From Bacillus sp. S/N-304-OC-R1 (GTDB lineage: Bacteria; Bacillota; Bacilli; Bacillales; Cytobacillaceae), in assembly GCF_019749375.1 (NCBI RefSeq), contig NZ_JACWFE010000018.1, positions 1-64,000 on the forward strand: DNA of 64,000 nt. The letters are read 5' to 3'. This document shows positions 50,793-58,914 of the stretch, one piece after another. The position numbers were made by a program, and so were the translations under genes. A model generated the notes under the pieces. It was given only the letters and a program-made list of their open reading frames with translations, had not been told where the DNA came from and ran no database searches. Numbering within the stretch: position 1 is the stretch's first letter; the number at the start of each line of letters is the position of its first letter.

Positions 50793-52088
50793 TTAAATTT
50801 GAAACCTCGTAATTGTGTTTTTTAATTTTTCAGCTTGCTCTTTTAATTCATTTGCTAACGTTTCTACATTAGCCATAACTTCATTTTGCTGATCGGTTGC
50901 AGAGGCAACTTCCTGGGCGCCAGCTGATGTTTCTTCTGCAATCGCCGCTACCTCTTGAGATTGTGTGGATGTGTGCTGAATGCTTTCCATTTGGCGGTCT
51001 ACTAAATCAGTAATGGCGGAAACGAAGGAAGCCATTTCATTGACGGTTTTCGTCATTTCCTCAATAACTAGATTTGTTTCCGTTCCTTTTTTCGCCTCAT
51101 CGTTAGCTGTTTCCACTTGCTCCGAAATTTGCTTCACGACATTTTGAACTTCGTCTTGGATATTTGTAATTAATTCAGAAATTCCTTGGACCGCTTTAGC
51201 ACTTTCATCAGCCAGCTTTCTGACTTCTTCCGCTACGACGGCAAATCCTTTTCCATGCTCACCGGCACGTGCAGCTTCAATTGAAGCGTTTAGGGCAAGT
51301 AAGTTTGTCTGAGCCGCAATATCCCCAACAAGCTGGATAATTTGTTCGACCTTTCGGGCATTCTCCTCCAAACGGATAACCGATTGAAGCGATTCCCTGT
51401 TTTCATTCGCAAGCTTTTCAATCCCTGAAACGAGAGAATGAATGACTTTTTTCGAATTATGGAGATCCTGAACCATTTCACTAGAAACTAATTCCGAAGC
51501 TTTCGCTTTCTTTTGAACCTCATCCGCAATATTAATTACATCTTCAACCAGCTCCGCTGTAGACTGAATGGCAATAGCAGAATTATCAGCCCCGATTGAA
51601 ATTTCATTAATCGTTCTGGCAATCGAATTTGCCTGTTCAGCCGCAAACGAGGATTCTTTAGAAATCGCAATTACTTTTTCATTCGTATCGCGGAAGTTTT
51701 CGTCAATCTTTTGAACCATTTCTCTTAAATTCGCAAGCATTTCATTAAAGGCAACACCTAGTGAACGAATTTCATCATCGGTTTTGGCTAATTCGACATC
51801 CTCTTGAATATCGCCTTGTGCTGCTTTTAATGCCATTTTCTCAAGCTTCTGCAATGGCTTAATAATGAAGCCTGCTGCAAAAAAGGCTAATATCCCAGAC
51901 CAAATGATTCCCATGCTCAATGTAATAATGGTGAAAATCACTTCATTAAATGGCAAGGAATCCTTTACGATTGGAAATAAAAAATAAATAAAGAAAGCAC
52001 TTGTTGAATACGTTATGATTGCTAGAATTGTAATGAATAATACTAGTTTCTTCCTTAGACCAAATTTGTAGCGTTGCTTCTCTCCCAT
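50793..52088 (-). CDS. Methyl-accepting chemotaxis protein with minimal outside part
   Basis: A 431-residue chemoreceptor. Two membrane helices (about 14-38 and 46-72) are separated by only a few residues, so there is no extracellular sensor domain. A HAMP domain (about 73-126) and a coiled coil with the signalling tip [20 protein letters not shown] (from about residue 263) follow. It must sense membrane or cytosolic conditions, or a partner protein. It follows ywlE by 16 bases on the same strand, so the two are likely co-transcribed. The B. subtilis cluster lacks a chemoreceptor here. Confidence 0.94.
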   Translation of the reverse strand: MGEKQRYKFGLRKKLVLFITILAIITYSTSAFFIYFLFPIVKDSLPFNEVIFTIITLSMGIIWSGILAFFAAGFIIKPLQKLEKMALKAAQGDIQEDVELAKTDDEIRSLGVAFNEMLANLREMVQKIDENFRDTNEKVIAISKESSFAAEQANSIARTINEISIGADNSAIAIQSTAELVEDVINIADEVQKKAKASELVSSEMVQDLHNSKKVIHSLVSGIEKLANENRESLQSVIRLEENARKVEQIIQLVGDIAAQTNLLALNASIEAARAGEHGKGFAVVAEEVRKLADESAKAVQGISELITNIQDEVQNVVKQISEQVETANDEAKKGTETNLVIEEMTKTVNEMASFVSAITDLVDRQMESIQHTSTQSQEVAAIAEETSAGAQEVASATDQQNEVMANVETLANELKEQAEKLKNTITRFQI

Positions 52089-52104
52089 TACGCTCCCCCT
52101 GCAC

Positions 52105-52539
52105 TTACAATTTATTTATTATATCGGATATAGCCGCTTTCATTTCAATGAAGGTTTTCCGGTACACTTCAAGTGATCCCCCAAATGGATCGATAATGTC
52201 CATGTCCCCTGAATGATCGGCAAATTCCTTCAGTGTAAAAGTTTTCTCTGAAGCATGTGGATACATCCGAATAACTGCAGCTTTATGGCTTTCTGTCATT
52301 GTAAAAATATAGCTTGTCCACTCGACTAAGCTTTCGTTTAACATGGCAGCTCTGTGATCAATGTCAATTCCCTCTTCTGCAAGAACCTTCCGTGTATGTT
52401 CTGACGCATCGTTCCCATCAAACGCGTATACGCCTGCTGATTTCACCTCTACACCTGGAATGCCCATGCTTCTTAAAATGGCCTCAGCCATCGGGCTCCG
52501 ACATGTATTACCTGTACATACAAATAAGATTCTGGTCAA
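52105..52539 (-). CDS. ywlE: Protein-arginine phosphatase YwlE
   Basis: A low-molecular-weight phosphatase that removes phosphate from arginine, opposing the kinase McsB in stress control. The 144 residues have the P-loop [13 protein letters not shown] with Cys8 and Arg14, and the general acid in [10 protein letters not shown]. Thr12 in the loop is the residue that selects phosphoarginine over phosphotyrosine in B. subtilis YwlE. The start overlaps no gene, and the chemoreceptor follows at 16 bases. Confidence 0.93.
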   Translation of the reverse strand: MTRILFVCTGNTCRSPMAEAILRSMGIPGVEVKSAGVYAFDGNDASEHTRKVLAEEGIDIDHRAAMLNESLVEWTSYIFTMTESHKAAVIRMYPHASEKTFTLKEFADHSGDMDIIDPFGGSLEVYRKTFIEMKAAISDIINKL

Positions 52540-52651
52540 GCTAACGCCTCCTTTTATCCATTATAAGCCAAAGTCCCCAGATTCAATAGTATTGTATGTG
52601 AAAAATTACTGAAATAATTAAGTGTTTTTGGGGAGCAGGAATTGAGGGAAA

Positions 52652-52681
52652 TAAAAAAAAGAAAGGACTCTCATCCTTCCT
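52652..52681 (-). terminator. Terminator of mntP
   Basis: On the minus strand AAGGATGAGAGTCCTT followed by TCTTTTTTTT. The 5-bp stem is short but the T run is strong. It lies 10 bases past the mntP stop. Confidence 0.7.
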
Positions 52682-52690
52682 TAAACTTCC

Positions 52691-53242
52691 CTATCCTAAA
52701 AGCAGCTTCAGCCCGAACGCTAACAAGATGCTTCCCCCTAGTGCCTCACTGTAGGATCCGAGCCAACCCTGAACCTTTCTGCCGATTAGCAGACCGAGCC
52801 AAGTTAAAATCGTAGCTGTAATTCCAAAGCAAGTTAAGACTAGCAATGTTTTTGCACCGTATATCCCTAGCGTCAAGCTAGCGGAAAAACTATCTAGACT
52901 AACAGTAAAACCAAAGAGCATTAAGCCCATCCCGACCGGCGTAATCATGCTGCTTTTTTCCTTTTGAAATCCTGACCAGATCATTTGAAGCCCTAATATA
53001 ACAAGGAGCCCACCGCCTACATAAGTCGCGATGTCACCAAATTTTTCAGATAATAATCTCCCTGCAATGATTCCAAAAAGAGGCATCCAAACATGGAAAA
53101 TACCAATTGTGATTCCAATTTTAAAGATCTGTCTAAGGCGAAGCTTAAGCATTCCCATCCCTAGTCCCACCGAAAAAGCATCCATTGCTAGAGCGAATGC
53201 CATAAGTGTGAGTGTTAGTATTTCTCCGAATAAATCTGCCAT
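52691..53242 (-). CDS. mntP: Manganese efflux pump MntP
   Basis: A 183-residue membrane protein with six helices of the MntP/YwlD family, which exports manganese. The two conserved acidic repeats are visible: [16 protein letters not shown] near residue 17 and [18 protein letters not shown] near residue 112, each with the Asp needed for transport. No yybP-type manganese riboswitch motif is seen in the 130 bases upstream. Confidence 0.92.
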   Translation of the reverse strand: MADLFGEILTLTLMAFALAMDAFSVGLGMGMLKLRLRQIFKIGITIGIFHVWMPLFGIIAGRLLSEKFGDIATYVGGGLLVILGLQMIWSGFQKEKSSMITPVGMGLMLFGFTVSLDSFSASLTLGIYGAKTLLVLTCFGITATILTWLGLLIGRKVQGWLGSYSEALGGSILLAFGLKLLLG

Positions 53243-53338
53243 CTCTTCTCCTCCTTGGACTTGCTAATTAAACATATGCACGTCCAAGAGGTTTTAGAAT
53301 CTAATAAGAAGGGAGGACTTTGTTTCAAAATATTTTAT

Positions 53339-53371
53339 CTAAAAAAAATAATGGGACGAGAGAACCGTCCC
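53339..53371 (-). terminator. Terminator of ywlC
   Basis: On the minus strand GGGACGGTTCTCTCGTCCC forms a hairpin that touches the stop codon and is followed by ATTATTTTTTTT. It shares its sequence with the REP-like motif at 23360. Confidence 0.8.
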
Positions 53372-54418
53372 TTAGTCCCGACTAATTACGCGATGTCCGG
53401 CTGCTTTCATGAGGCGGTTCATGATAGCTACTCCTACGCCTTCATTTGGGAACATTTCACTGTAGATGATGTCCGCTTGTGTATTGTTGAAGGTTCTTAG
53501 TGCTTCATATAAATAGGCTGCAACGGTTTCAAGATGTTGACGTTGTCCACAAGTGATCACGTAGTCAGCTTGATAGAATGATTGATTTTCTTCGGTTGTT
53601 ATCACACCGACTTTATGGCCTTCTGCCTTTTGTTTATCCACAAGGCTCTGGATAAATTCTCTTGATCCGTCGACTAAATAGAGAGGAGCATCCGGCGCAT
53701 AGTGACGATATTTCATTCCTGGGGATTTCGGTGCCTGTGATGCATCTGCCAGTGCAGCATCGACAGAAACCCCACCAATCACGGCTTCCAGCTGTTCCTT
53801 TGTCACTGCTCCCGGCCTTAAAATCACTGGGATAGGCTCCGTGCAGTCTAAAACGGTCGACTCAACGCCGACACCTGTTGGTCCTCCATCCACAATTCCC
53901 GCAATTCTTCCATTTAAATCTTCCCATACATGCTCAGCCGTTGTTGGGCTTGGCTTGCCTGAACGATTGGCACTCGGTGCAGCAATCGGAAGTCCGCACT
54001 CCTTCAAGAGAGCTAACGCCACAGGATGATCCGGCATGCGAACAGCCACTGTGGATAACCCTGCTGTTGCCAATTCTGAGAGTGTCCCCTCTTTCCTTTT
54101 AAAAATAAGAGTAAGCGGTCCTGGCCAAAATTCCTTTATTAACAGCCTTGCTCCATCCGAAATATCTTCTACAAAGTCATAAAGCTGGTGTTCTTCAGCA
54201 ATGTGGATAATTAACGGATTATCGCTCGGTCTTCCTTTAGCAGCAAATATTTTACCGACAGCCTCACTATTTTCAGCATTTCCGCCTAATCCGTACACTG
54301 TTTCTGTTGGAAATGCTACCACTTCATTTTTTATTAAAAGATCAGCTGCCTGTGTAATTTGTGGATAACTCACTGAATTGTCCACATTTTTATCCACTGA
54401 CCATCTTTTTGTATTCAT
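53372..54418 (-). CDS. ywlC: Threonylcarbamoyl-AMP synthase (YwlC/Sua5)
   Basis: Makes threonylcarbamoyl-AMP for t6A at position 37 of ANN-decoding tRNAs. The 348 residues comprise the YrdC/TsaC domain (about 18-205), with FPTETVYGLGGNA, AAKGRPSDNPLIIHI and APSANRSGKPSPTTA, and a C-terminal Sua5 domain (about 235-345) after the linker SPGMKYRHYAPDAPL. Several DnaA boxes lie in its first 60 bases and just upstream. Confidence 0.95.
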   Translation of the reverse strand: MNTKRWSVDKNVDNSVSYPQITQAADLLIKNEVVAFPTETVYGLGGNAENSEAVGKIFAAKGRPSDNPLIIHIAEEHQLYDFVEDISDGARLLIKEFWPGPLTLIFKRKEGTLSELATAGLSTVAVRMPDHPVALALLKECGLPIAAPSANRSGKPSPTTAEHVWEDLNGRIAGIVDGGPTGVGVESTVLDCTEPIPVILRPGAVTKEQLEAVIGGVSVDAALADASQAPKSPGMKYRHYAPDAPLYLVDGSREFIQSLVDKQKAEGHKVGVITTEENQSFYQADYVITCGQRQHLETVAAYLYEALRTFNNTQADIIYSEMFPNEGVGVAIMNRLMKAAGHRVISRD

Positions 54419-54631
54419 GATGCTCCACCTTCTTTTATCATCAAAATTTCATATAAAAAATCGTATTATGACGTGATTCTTTTGTTAATTACTTTTGAAA
54501 GTATAAAAGAAGATAGAGGATAACTCAAGTATTGTCCACAATTTGTGGATAGTTAATCCACTTTTGTGTATAACTTCGTAAATTTATCCACATTTCACAG
54601 AGATAATTTCAAAAAGAACGAGTTGTCCACA
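54360..54631. promoter_or_regulatory. DnaA-box cluster at ywlB/ywlC
   Basis: Eight 9-mers match TTATnCACA at 8 or 9 positions. Perfect: 54360-54368 (minus), 54565-54573 (minus, TTATACACA) and 54584-54592 (plus). One mismatch: 54378-54386, 54390-54398, 54532-54540, 54544-54552 (minus) and 54623-54631. They spread over both gene ends and the 176-base gap. The same gap is one of the known oriC-outside DnaA-binding sites of B. subtilis, where such clusters titrate DnaA. Confidence 0.85.
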
Positions 54632-55053
54632 GTTAAAATGTGTTTTACATGATCCGATTCGTAAAGCTCATCCGGCAAACTTTCCTTTTTCGCTTCCTTA
54701 AAACCTAGTAATTGAAAGAAGGACACCGATGCTTTTTTATTCGATGATAGATAAAGCTCTTGCAGCCCCCTGTCTTTTGCCAGCATAAGAATTTGCTCAA
54801 AAAGAATAAATACATCATTTTCCGACATATCCTTTGTCATCACAAGAGAACGAAGCAAACCAATCGTTCCGAGCGGCTCAATTCCAAGTGTGGCTTTAAT
54901 CTCCCCTACATTACTTTCCATTATTAAAAAGTAATCAATAGCACTTTCTATTCCTTCACTATTTAATTTTGCCTGATCCAAAAAATCTCTTAATTTTTCC
55001 ACATCATCCACTGCTGCACACCTTATGAATGCTGTCACTTTCCTACACCCCAT
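54595..55053 (-). CDS. ywlB: YwlB-like GNAT-type protein
   Basis: A 152-residue protein with the outline of a small N-acetyltransferase fold: IRCAAVDDVEKLRDFL at the start, IGLLRSLVMTKDMSENDVFI near residue 82 and a C-terminal SFFQLLGFKEA. The acetyl-CoA loop (R/QxxGxG/A) is not clear, so activity is uncertain. The position between ywlC and spoIIR is that of ywlB in B. subtilis. Start could be the ATG (MGCRK) or a GTG five codons later, which has the better GGGGTG site. Two DnaA boxes overlap its 3' end. Confidence 0.75.
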   Translation of the reverse strand: MGCRKVTAFIRCAAVDDVEKLRDFLDQAKLNSEGIESAIDYFLIMESNVGEIKATLGIEPLGTIGLLRSLVMTKDMSENDVFILFEQILMLAKDRGLQELYLSSNKKASVSFFQLLGFKEAKKESLPDELYESDHVKHILTVDNSFFLKLSL

Positions 55054-55120
55054 TTTTTCAAATTCTATTAAAAATGATTTACTATATTCTTATGAAAAAA
55101 TAGAGAGAGTAGAACACCCT

Positions 55121-55783
55121 TTACCCAAATATTTTCTCCCAAAGCTCAACTAAGAAAAATTTCACCTTTACCGGCTGTTCATCTTCCTCTGTATACACTG
55201 GCGGTGTCTTTTCTTTTTCAGTCTTAGACTCAGCCGCAACCTTTTCCGTTTTCTTCCCATCTTCGAATCCGTCACTGACTGCTACCCCATTTGAAAAATC
55301 TAGGAAGCATAGCGGCGGGAACAACACACACCACCAGTTAGCCCCTTTGCCTTCCCCTAATGTAATGAGGATGGCCTCGTATTCACCGGCAGGATAGAGG
55401 AATTGCCCATAAAGCTTCGTAGGGAAATCCACCTTTCCGAAATTGGCTTCAACAGCTTGATCAGAGTGATTGTCTGCTACAACCTTTTCTGCGATTTTCT
55501 GAATCTCCGGCAGCTTGGAACGAAGAATGCTTCTTGCCTCTTCAATAGAAGTAAGCTCTCCTACCCACTTTGTAATCTCTTCATTAACTGCATCCCTTAC
55601 TTTTCTTTTCAATTCTTGATCAGCTTCTCTATCACTATTTGCTAGAATTCGTAATCGAATGGCCTCACTCGGAATCATGAGTTGTTCATCAGCCATCGTT
55701 TCACTTTGTGGTATATATAAACTTAGGATTGTTCCTAAACATAATAGAATAATATATAATTTCACCGCTGTTTTTGTTTTCAT
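55121..55783 (-). CDS. spoIIR: Stage II sporulation protein SpoIIR
   Basis: The forespore signal protein that activates the protease SpoIIGA so that pro-sigma-E is cut in the mother cell. The 220 residues have an N-terminal export segment (about 7-25), then SEAIRLRILANSDREADQEL (family signature, about 39-58) and EAILITLGEGKGANWWCVLFPPLC near residue 137 (described here by its position; key Trp-Trp-Cys). The Lys/Glu/Pro-rich part at about 170-205 is variable. I start at the ATG spaced 9 bases from AAGGGGC, not the GTG next to it. Confidence 0.95.
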   Translation of the reverse strand: MKTKTAVKLYIILLCLGTILSLYIPQSETMADEQLMIPSEAIRLRILANSDREADQELKRKVRDAVNEEITKWVGELTSIEEARSILRSKLPEIQKIAEKVVADNHSDQAVEANFGKVDFPTKLYGQFLYPAGEYEAILITLGEGKGANWWCVLFPPLCFLDFSNGVAVSDGFEDGKKTEKVAAESKTEKEKTPPVYTEEDEQPVKVKFFLVELWEKIFG

Positions 55784-55917
55784 TTTCAACACGCCCCTTC
55801 ACTAACACATTGTGGACAAAGAGACGATTTCTTAAACTAGTAAAATGAAAAAAATCTATTTTTCCCGTGCAAGTGTTTTTCCAGCAAAAGGCCAACATTA
55901 CTAATGTATAAAAAAGA

Positions 55918-55946
55918 TTGACGGAAGTTCACGATGGTACTATATT
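55918..55946 (+). promoter_or_regulatory. Sigma-A promoter of the leader RNA/glycan operon
   Basis: TTGACG, 17 bases, TATATT. This is a near-consensus promoter with ideal spacing. The expected start is about 55953, nearly 300 bases ahead of the first operon gene. Confidence 0.75.
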
Positions 55947-55952
55947 TTGTTT

Positions 55953-56149
55953 GATAGCTTAAATTTTACACGATAAGTAAAGTCTTGAAGTTTATTAATA
56001 TAGCAGTCTAATAGTATAGAGACAAAACAAAAAATCATATTCAAAGCAGTCATTTTCATTTCAATTAAATGAAATAATTGCAGGTCTCTTATTTAGCTAG
56101 ACTAACGTAACCGGCCTTTTCATTTGTATGGACCGGTTTTTTATTTTTT
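55953..56149 (+). ncRNA. Structured leader RNA or small RNA with own terminator
   Basis: A transcript from the promoter above would hold a long-range stem AGTCTA (56005-56010)/TAGACT (56098-56103), a second stem AGAGAC (56018-56023)/GTCTCT (56084-56089) stacked on it across an internal loop of 7 and 8 bases, an apical hairpin ATTTCA/TGAAAT (56058-56075), and then a terminator. This architecture, an aptamer-like fold followed by a terminator, resembles a riboswitch. It matches no riboswitch consensus I know, including the two cyclic-di-GMP classes. It may instead be a free-standing small RNA. Existence of the RNA is inferred from promoter and terminator only. Confidence 0.5.
56109..56149 (+). 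terminator. Intrinsic terminator ahead of the glycan operon
   Basis: AACCGGCC and GGaCCGGTT pair (one bulged A) with a 13-base loop, followed by TTTTTTATTTTTT. No plus-strand gene ends upstream, so it acts on a leader or small RNA. The first gene starts 100 bases later. Confidence 0.85.
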
Positions 56150-56248
56150 AGTCCCTGAATTAACACGAACCTATTACAACTATGATTTACTTTCGCTTTG
56201 TGTTCGTCAAGCCCGTCTACAACAATGAAGCACAATGAGGTGGAAACG

Positions 56249-57868
56249 ATGAAATTAAAAAAATATAAGGATCTCCTTTTTCAAAAAATAAAAGCTCAGC
56301 TGACTGACTGGTTTGAGCAGGATACCCAGACAACAATATCTACAGAAGAGGTTGACCGCTTTCTCCATTCAATAAAAGGAACAGCCGGCACTCTTCAGCT
56401 TGAGGAGCTTCACCAAATGGCGTCCAAACTAATGGACGAGGCTGATCGTAAAAATGAGGTAAGCTGGCCGGTCGAAGATCTCCGTAACTTTCTATACGAA
56501 TTATTAGAATTCAGCTATGAATATGAACACCTTTATCAATTAGAGGAAAATGAGGCAGAACCGCGAATTGAAAACGTCCCACTCATTCAATTAATTGACG
56601 ACGATGTTTCCATGCTTATTCTGCTTAAGGATGCGATGGAGGGAATGGGCTGGATGGTGCTTGCCAATACAGATCCAATCAAGGCAACAGAGCAATATTT
56701 CGATATGCGCCCTGATTGTCTTATTATTGACATTAACCTCCCGCGCAAAAATGGATTTCAAATTCTGGAGGATATTCAAAGACATGCGAACAAAAAGTTC
56801 GTTCCCAAAATCATGATTAGCATTCAAAACGACAAACAGACAAGAATCCAGGCTTATAAAATGGGGGCGGATGATTTTATCGAAAAACCGATTGACCTTG
56901 AAGAGTTCTTAGCCCGTATGGAGCGACATATTGAGAGGAAGAAAATCTTCGACCAATCTGTACTCATTGATGAGCTGACCCAAGTGTATAACCGGAAGTT
57001 TCTTCAGGATACGATGAAAAGAAGCATAAATGAGTTAAAACGGTCAGGTAAATATTTTACCCTAGCTGTTTTGGATCTTGATTTCTTTAAACAGGTAAAT
57101 GATACATACGGTCATATTGCCGGAGATCGGGTTCTTATTGCTTTTGCACAATTTTTAAAGGAAAATGTCCGAAGCACAGATACGGTTTTCCGCTTTGGCG
57201 GGGAAGAATTTATTATTTTGCTCCCTTCCTCCACAGATATGGAGGCAAAAGAAGTACTGACAAGATTATTAAAGGAATTCTCTCAAGAAACGTTCATTGA
57301 AAACGGCATCGAGTTTTCCGTTACCTTTTCAGCTGGGGTCTTTATGATTAAAGATCCGGAAATTACCATCCAAGATGCGATAAAAATCGCGGACTCTGCT
57401 CTATATGAGGCGAAAAATAATGGCCGTGCCCGGGTCGAAAGTGCCAATAAGATTGAAGCTGCTATTTCAAGAAAGCAGTTAAATGTTTCCGTCATCGATG
57501 ATGATGCGATTATCCGCACGGTGCTCAAGAAAATTCTTCAAAATATGAAATTTGAGCGGTTTGATTTAAATATTGAAGTGTACGAGAACGGGCTGAAATT
57601 CTTCCAATCTAATAGACTTGAAGAAAAAGGCGGACATTTCTTAGTTCTAGATGGAATGATGCCAGTAATGGATGGAGTTGAAGTATTGCAAAAAGCAAAA
57701 CAGGCAAAAAATGCAAAAGATATTACAGTCCTCATGCTGACAGGCAGAAAGAGCGAATTTGATATTGCCGAGGCTCTAAAGCTTGGGGCTGATGATTATG
57801 TGACGAAGCCATTTAGCATTACAGAGCTGGAAGCGAGAATAAAGCGGCTTATTCAAAGGCTTTCTTAA
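56249..57868 (+). CDS. HPt-REC-GGDEF-REC diguanylate cyclase
   Basis: A 539-residue cytosolic signalling protein. An HPt domain (about 15-95) has His40 in FLHSIKGTAGTLQ. REC1 (112-230) has Asp161 (IIDINLP), Ser191 and Lys213. The GGDEF domain (240-405) has an intact active site GGEEF (317-321) and inhibitory site RSTD (308-311) exactly five residues before it. REC2 (413-537) has Asp468 (VLDGMMP) and Lys520. It should make cyclic di-GMP under phosphorelay control, with product inhibition. I start at the ATG after GAGGTGG, dropping 17 codons read from an upstream TTG. It heads the operon; the HEAT-repeat gene begins one base after its stop. Confidence 0.95.
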   Translation: MKLKKYKDLLFQKIKAQLTDWFEQDTQTTISTEEVDRFLHSIKGTAGTLQLEELHQMASKLMDEADRKNEVSWPVEDLRNFLYELLEFSYEYEHLYQLEENEAEPRIENVPLIQLIDDDVSMLILLKDAMEGMGWMVLANTDPIKATEQYFDMRPDCLIIDINLPRKNGFQILEDIQRHANKKFVPKIMISIQNDKQTRIQAYKMGADDFIEKPIDLEEFLARMERHIERKKIFDQSVLIDELTQVYNRKFLQDTMKRSINELKRSGKYFTLAVLDLDFFKQVNDTYGHIAGDRVLIAFAQFLKENVRSTDTVFRFGGEEFIILLPSSTDMEAKEVLTRLLKEFSQETFIENGIEFSVTFSAGVFMIKDPEITIQDAIKIADSALYEAKNNGRARVESANKIEAAISRKQLNVSVIDDDAIIRTVLKKILQNMKFERFDLNIEVYENGLKFFQSNRLEEKGGHFLVLDGMMPVMDGVEVLQKAKQAKNAKDITVLMLTGRKSEFDIAEALKLGADDYVTKPFSITELEARIKRLIQRLS

Positions 57869-57869
57869 T

Positions 57870-58913
57870 ATGTTAGTGCCTGAATTAGTCGCTTTATCCT
57901 ATGCTGCTGTGTCCATACTGATTCTTTTGCTCCTATTGTTTATATATTTAGTCATTAGAAAAGTAATCGAAAATACTCGCAGAGCGAATATTAATTTGTT
58001 AAAAGAAAAGCTGAGTCCCCTTCTTTTAGAGTTTTTGACAGAGGATAAGATTACAAGAAATCTTCGTCTCCATTCTGAGCTAAAAATGAAAGCTGCTGAG
58101 GAGGTTCTTACTAGCTACTCAGCCATTATCGAAGGCGAAAAGGAAAAAGAAAATCTTTTTTCCTTTACAGAGCTTCATTTAAAAGATTATTATGCAGCGA
58201 AATTGAAAAGCCGCAAATGGAGTAAGCGCATGAATGCACTCTATCATATAGAAGGCTTTCGCTTGCTTAGTCTGCAGGACGATGTTTTGGCGATTGCACA
58301 AAATCCCCGGGCATCCCACGATGAGCGGGTACATTCTTTACGAATTTTGGCCTCTTTTCAATATGCCAAGTTTTACACCGTAGTTACCGGTCTTCAGCCG
58401 CTAGCTGATTCTGAATATAGAAATATTCTTATGCGCTTAAACGAAAAAAGCTTTGAACAATTTATCCTTGGCTTCCATCATTGTCATGAAGCTTTAAAAT
58501 GGGCCATATTAGATGTAATTGCGATAAGCAAGGAGCTTAAATACACCTATTTTGTTGAAAAGGTTTTCGCCGCAAATGAAGGAGAAATTCAGCTTAGAGC
58601 CATAAAAGCTCTATCTGCAATCGGCTATGTAAAGGATTTGAAGCCATATTTGCCTTTGTGCCAATCAGGGCATTGGCAGCAGCGGATGATGGTGGCAAAA
58701 TTATTTGGCTCCCTTAAGGACCCATCGCTGCTTCCCATTTTGCTGGAGCTGCTTCATGATGCATCCTGGTATGTTCGTTCACAGGCTGGACAGTCAATCA
58801 TGATGTTTCCAGATGGAAAAGCCGCATTACAAAATGTGCTCAATACGTCTCAAGACAATTTCGCTAGGGATATGGCATGGGAATGGATGATTAAAGGAGA
58901 CTTATACACTTAA
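57870..58913 (+). CDS. Membrane-anchored HEAT-repeat protein
   Basis: A 347-residue protein with one N-terminal membrane helix (about 7-30, ending in VIRKVIENTRR), so the rest is cytosolic. Residues about 95-340 are helical repeats of HEAT type, clearest in the last third (EIQLRAIKALSAIGYVKDL, WQQRMMVAKLFGSLKDPSLL, SWYVRSQAGQSIMMFPDG). Such scaffolds bind proteins. Between a cyclase and a glycan synthase it could recruit or regulate the synthase at the membrane. No PilZ or other cyclic-di-GMP motif is visible in it. The gene is one base from the cyclase and one base from the synthase gene. Confidence 0.88.
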   Translation: MLVPELVALSYAAVSILILLLLLFIYLVIRKVIENTRRANINLLKEKLSPLLLEFLTEDKITRNLRLHSELKMKAAEEVLTSYSAIIEGEKEKENLFSFTELHLKDYYAAKLKSRKWSKRMNALYHIEGFRLLSLQDDVLAIAQNPRASHDERVHSLRILASFQYAKFYTVVTGLQPLADSEYRNILMRLNEKSFEQFILGFHHCHEALKWAILDVIAISKELKYTYFVEKVFAANEGEIQLRAIKALSAIGYVKDLKPYLPLCQSGHWQQRMMVAKLFGSLKDPSLLPILLELLHDASWYVRSQAGQSIMMFPDGKAALQNVLNTSQDNFARDMAWEWMIKGDLYT

Positions 58914-58914
58914 A

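Noticed and set aside
53243..53371. Manganese (yybP-ykoY) riboswitch before mntP
   Set aside because: The gap is short and lacks the conserved internal loop sequences.
55953..56149. Cyclic-di-GMP (GEMM) riboswitch in the leader
   Set aside because: The conserved GCACAGGGCAAACC and GGGACGCAAAGCC-type segments are absent, and the type II pseudoknot pattern is not seen. The leader is kept as an unknown RNA.
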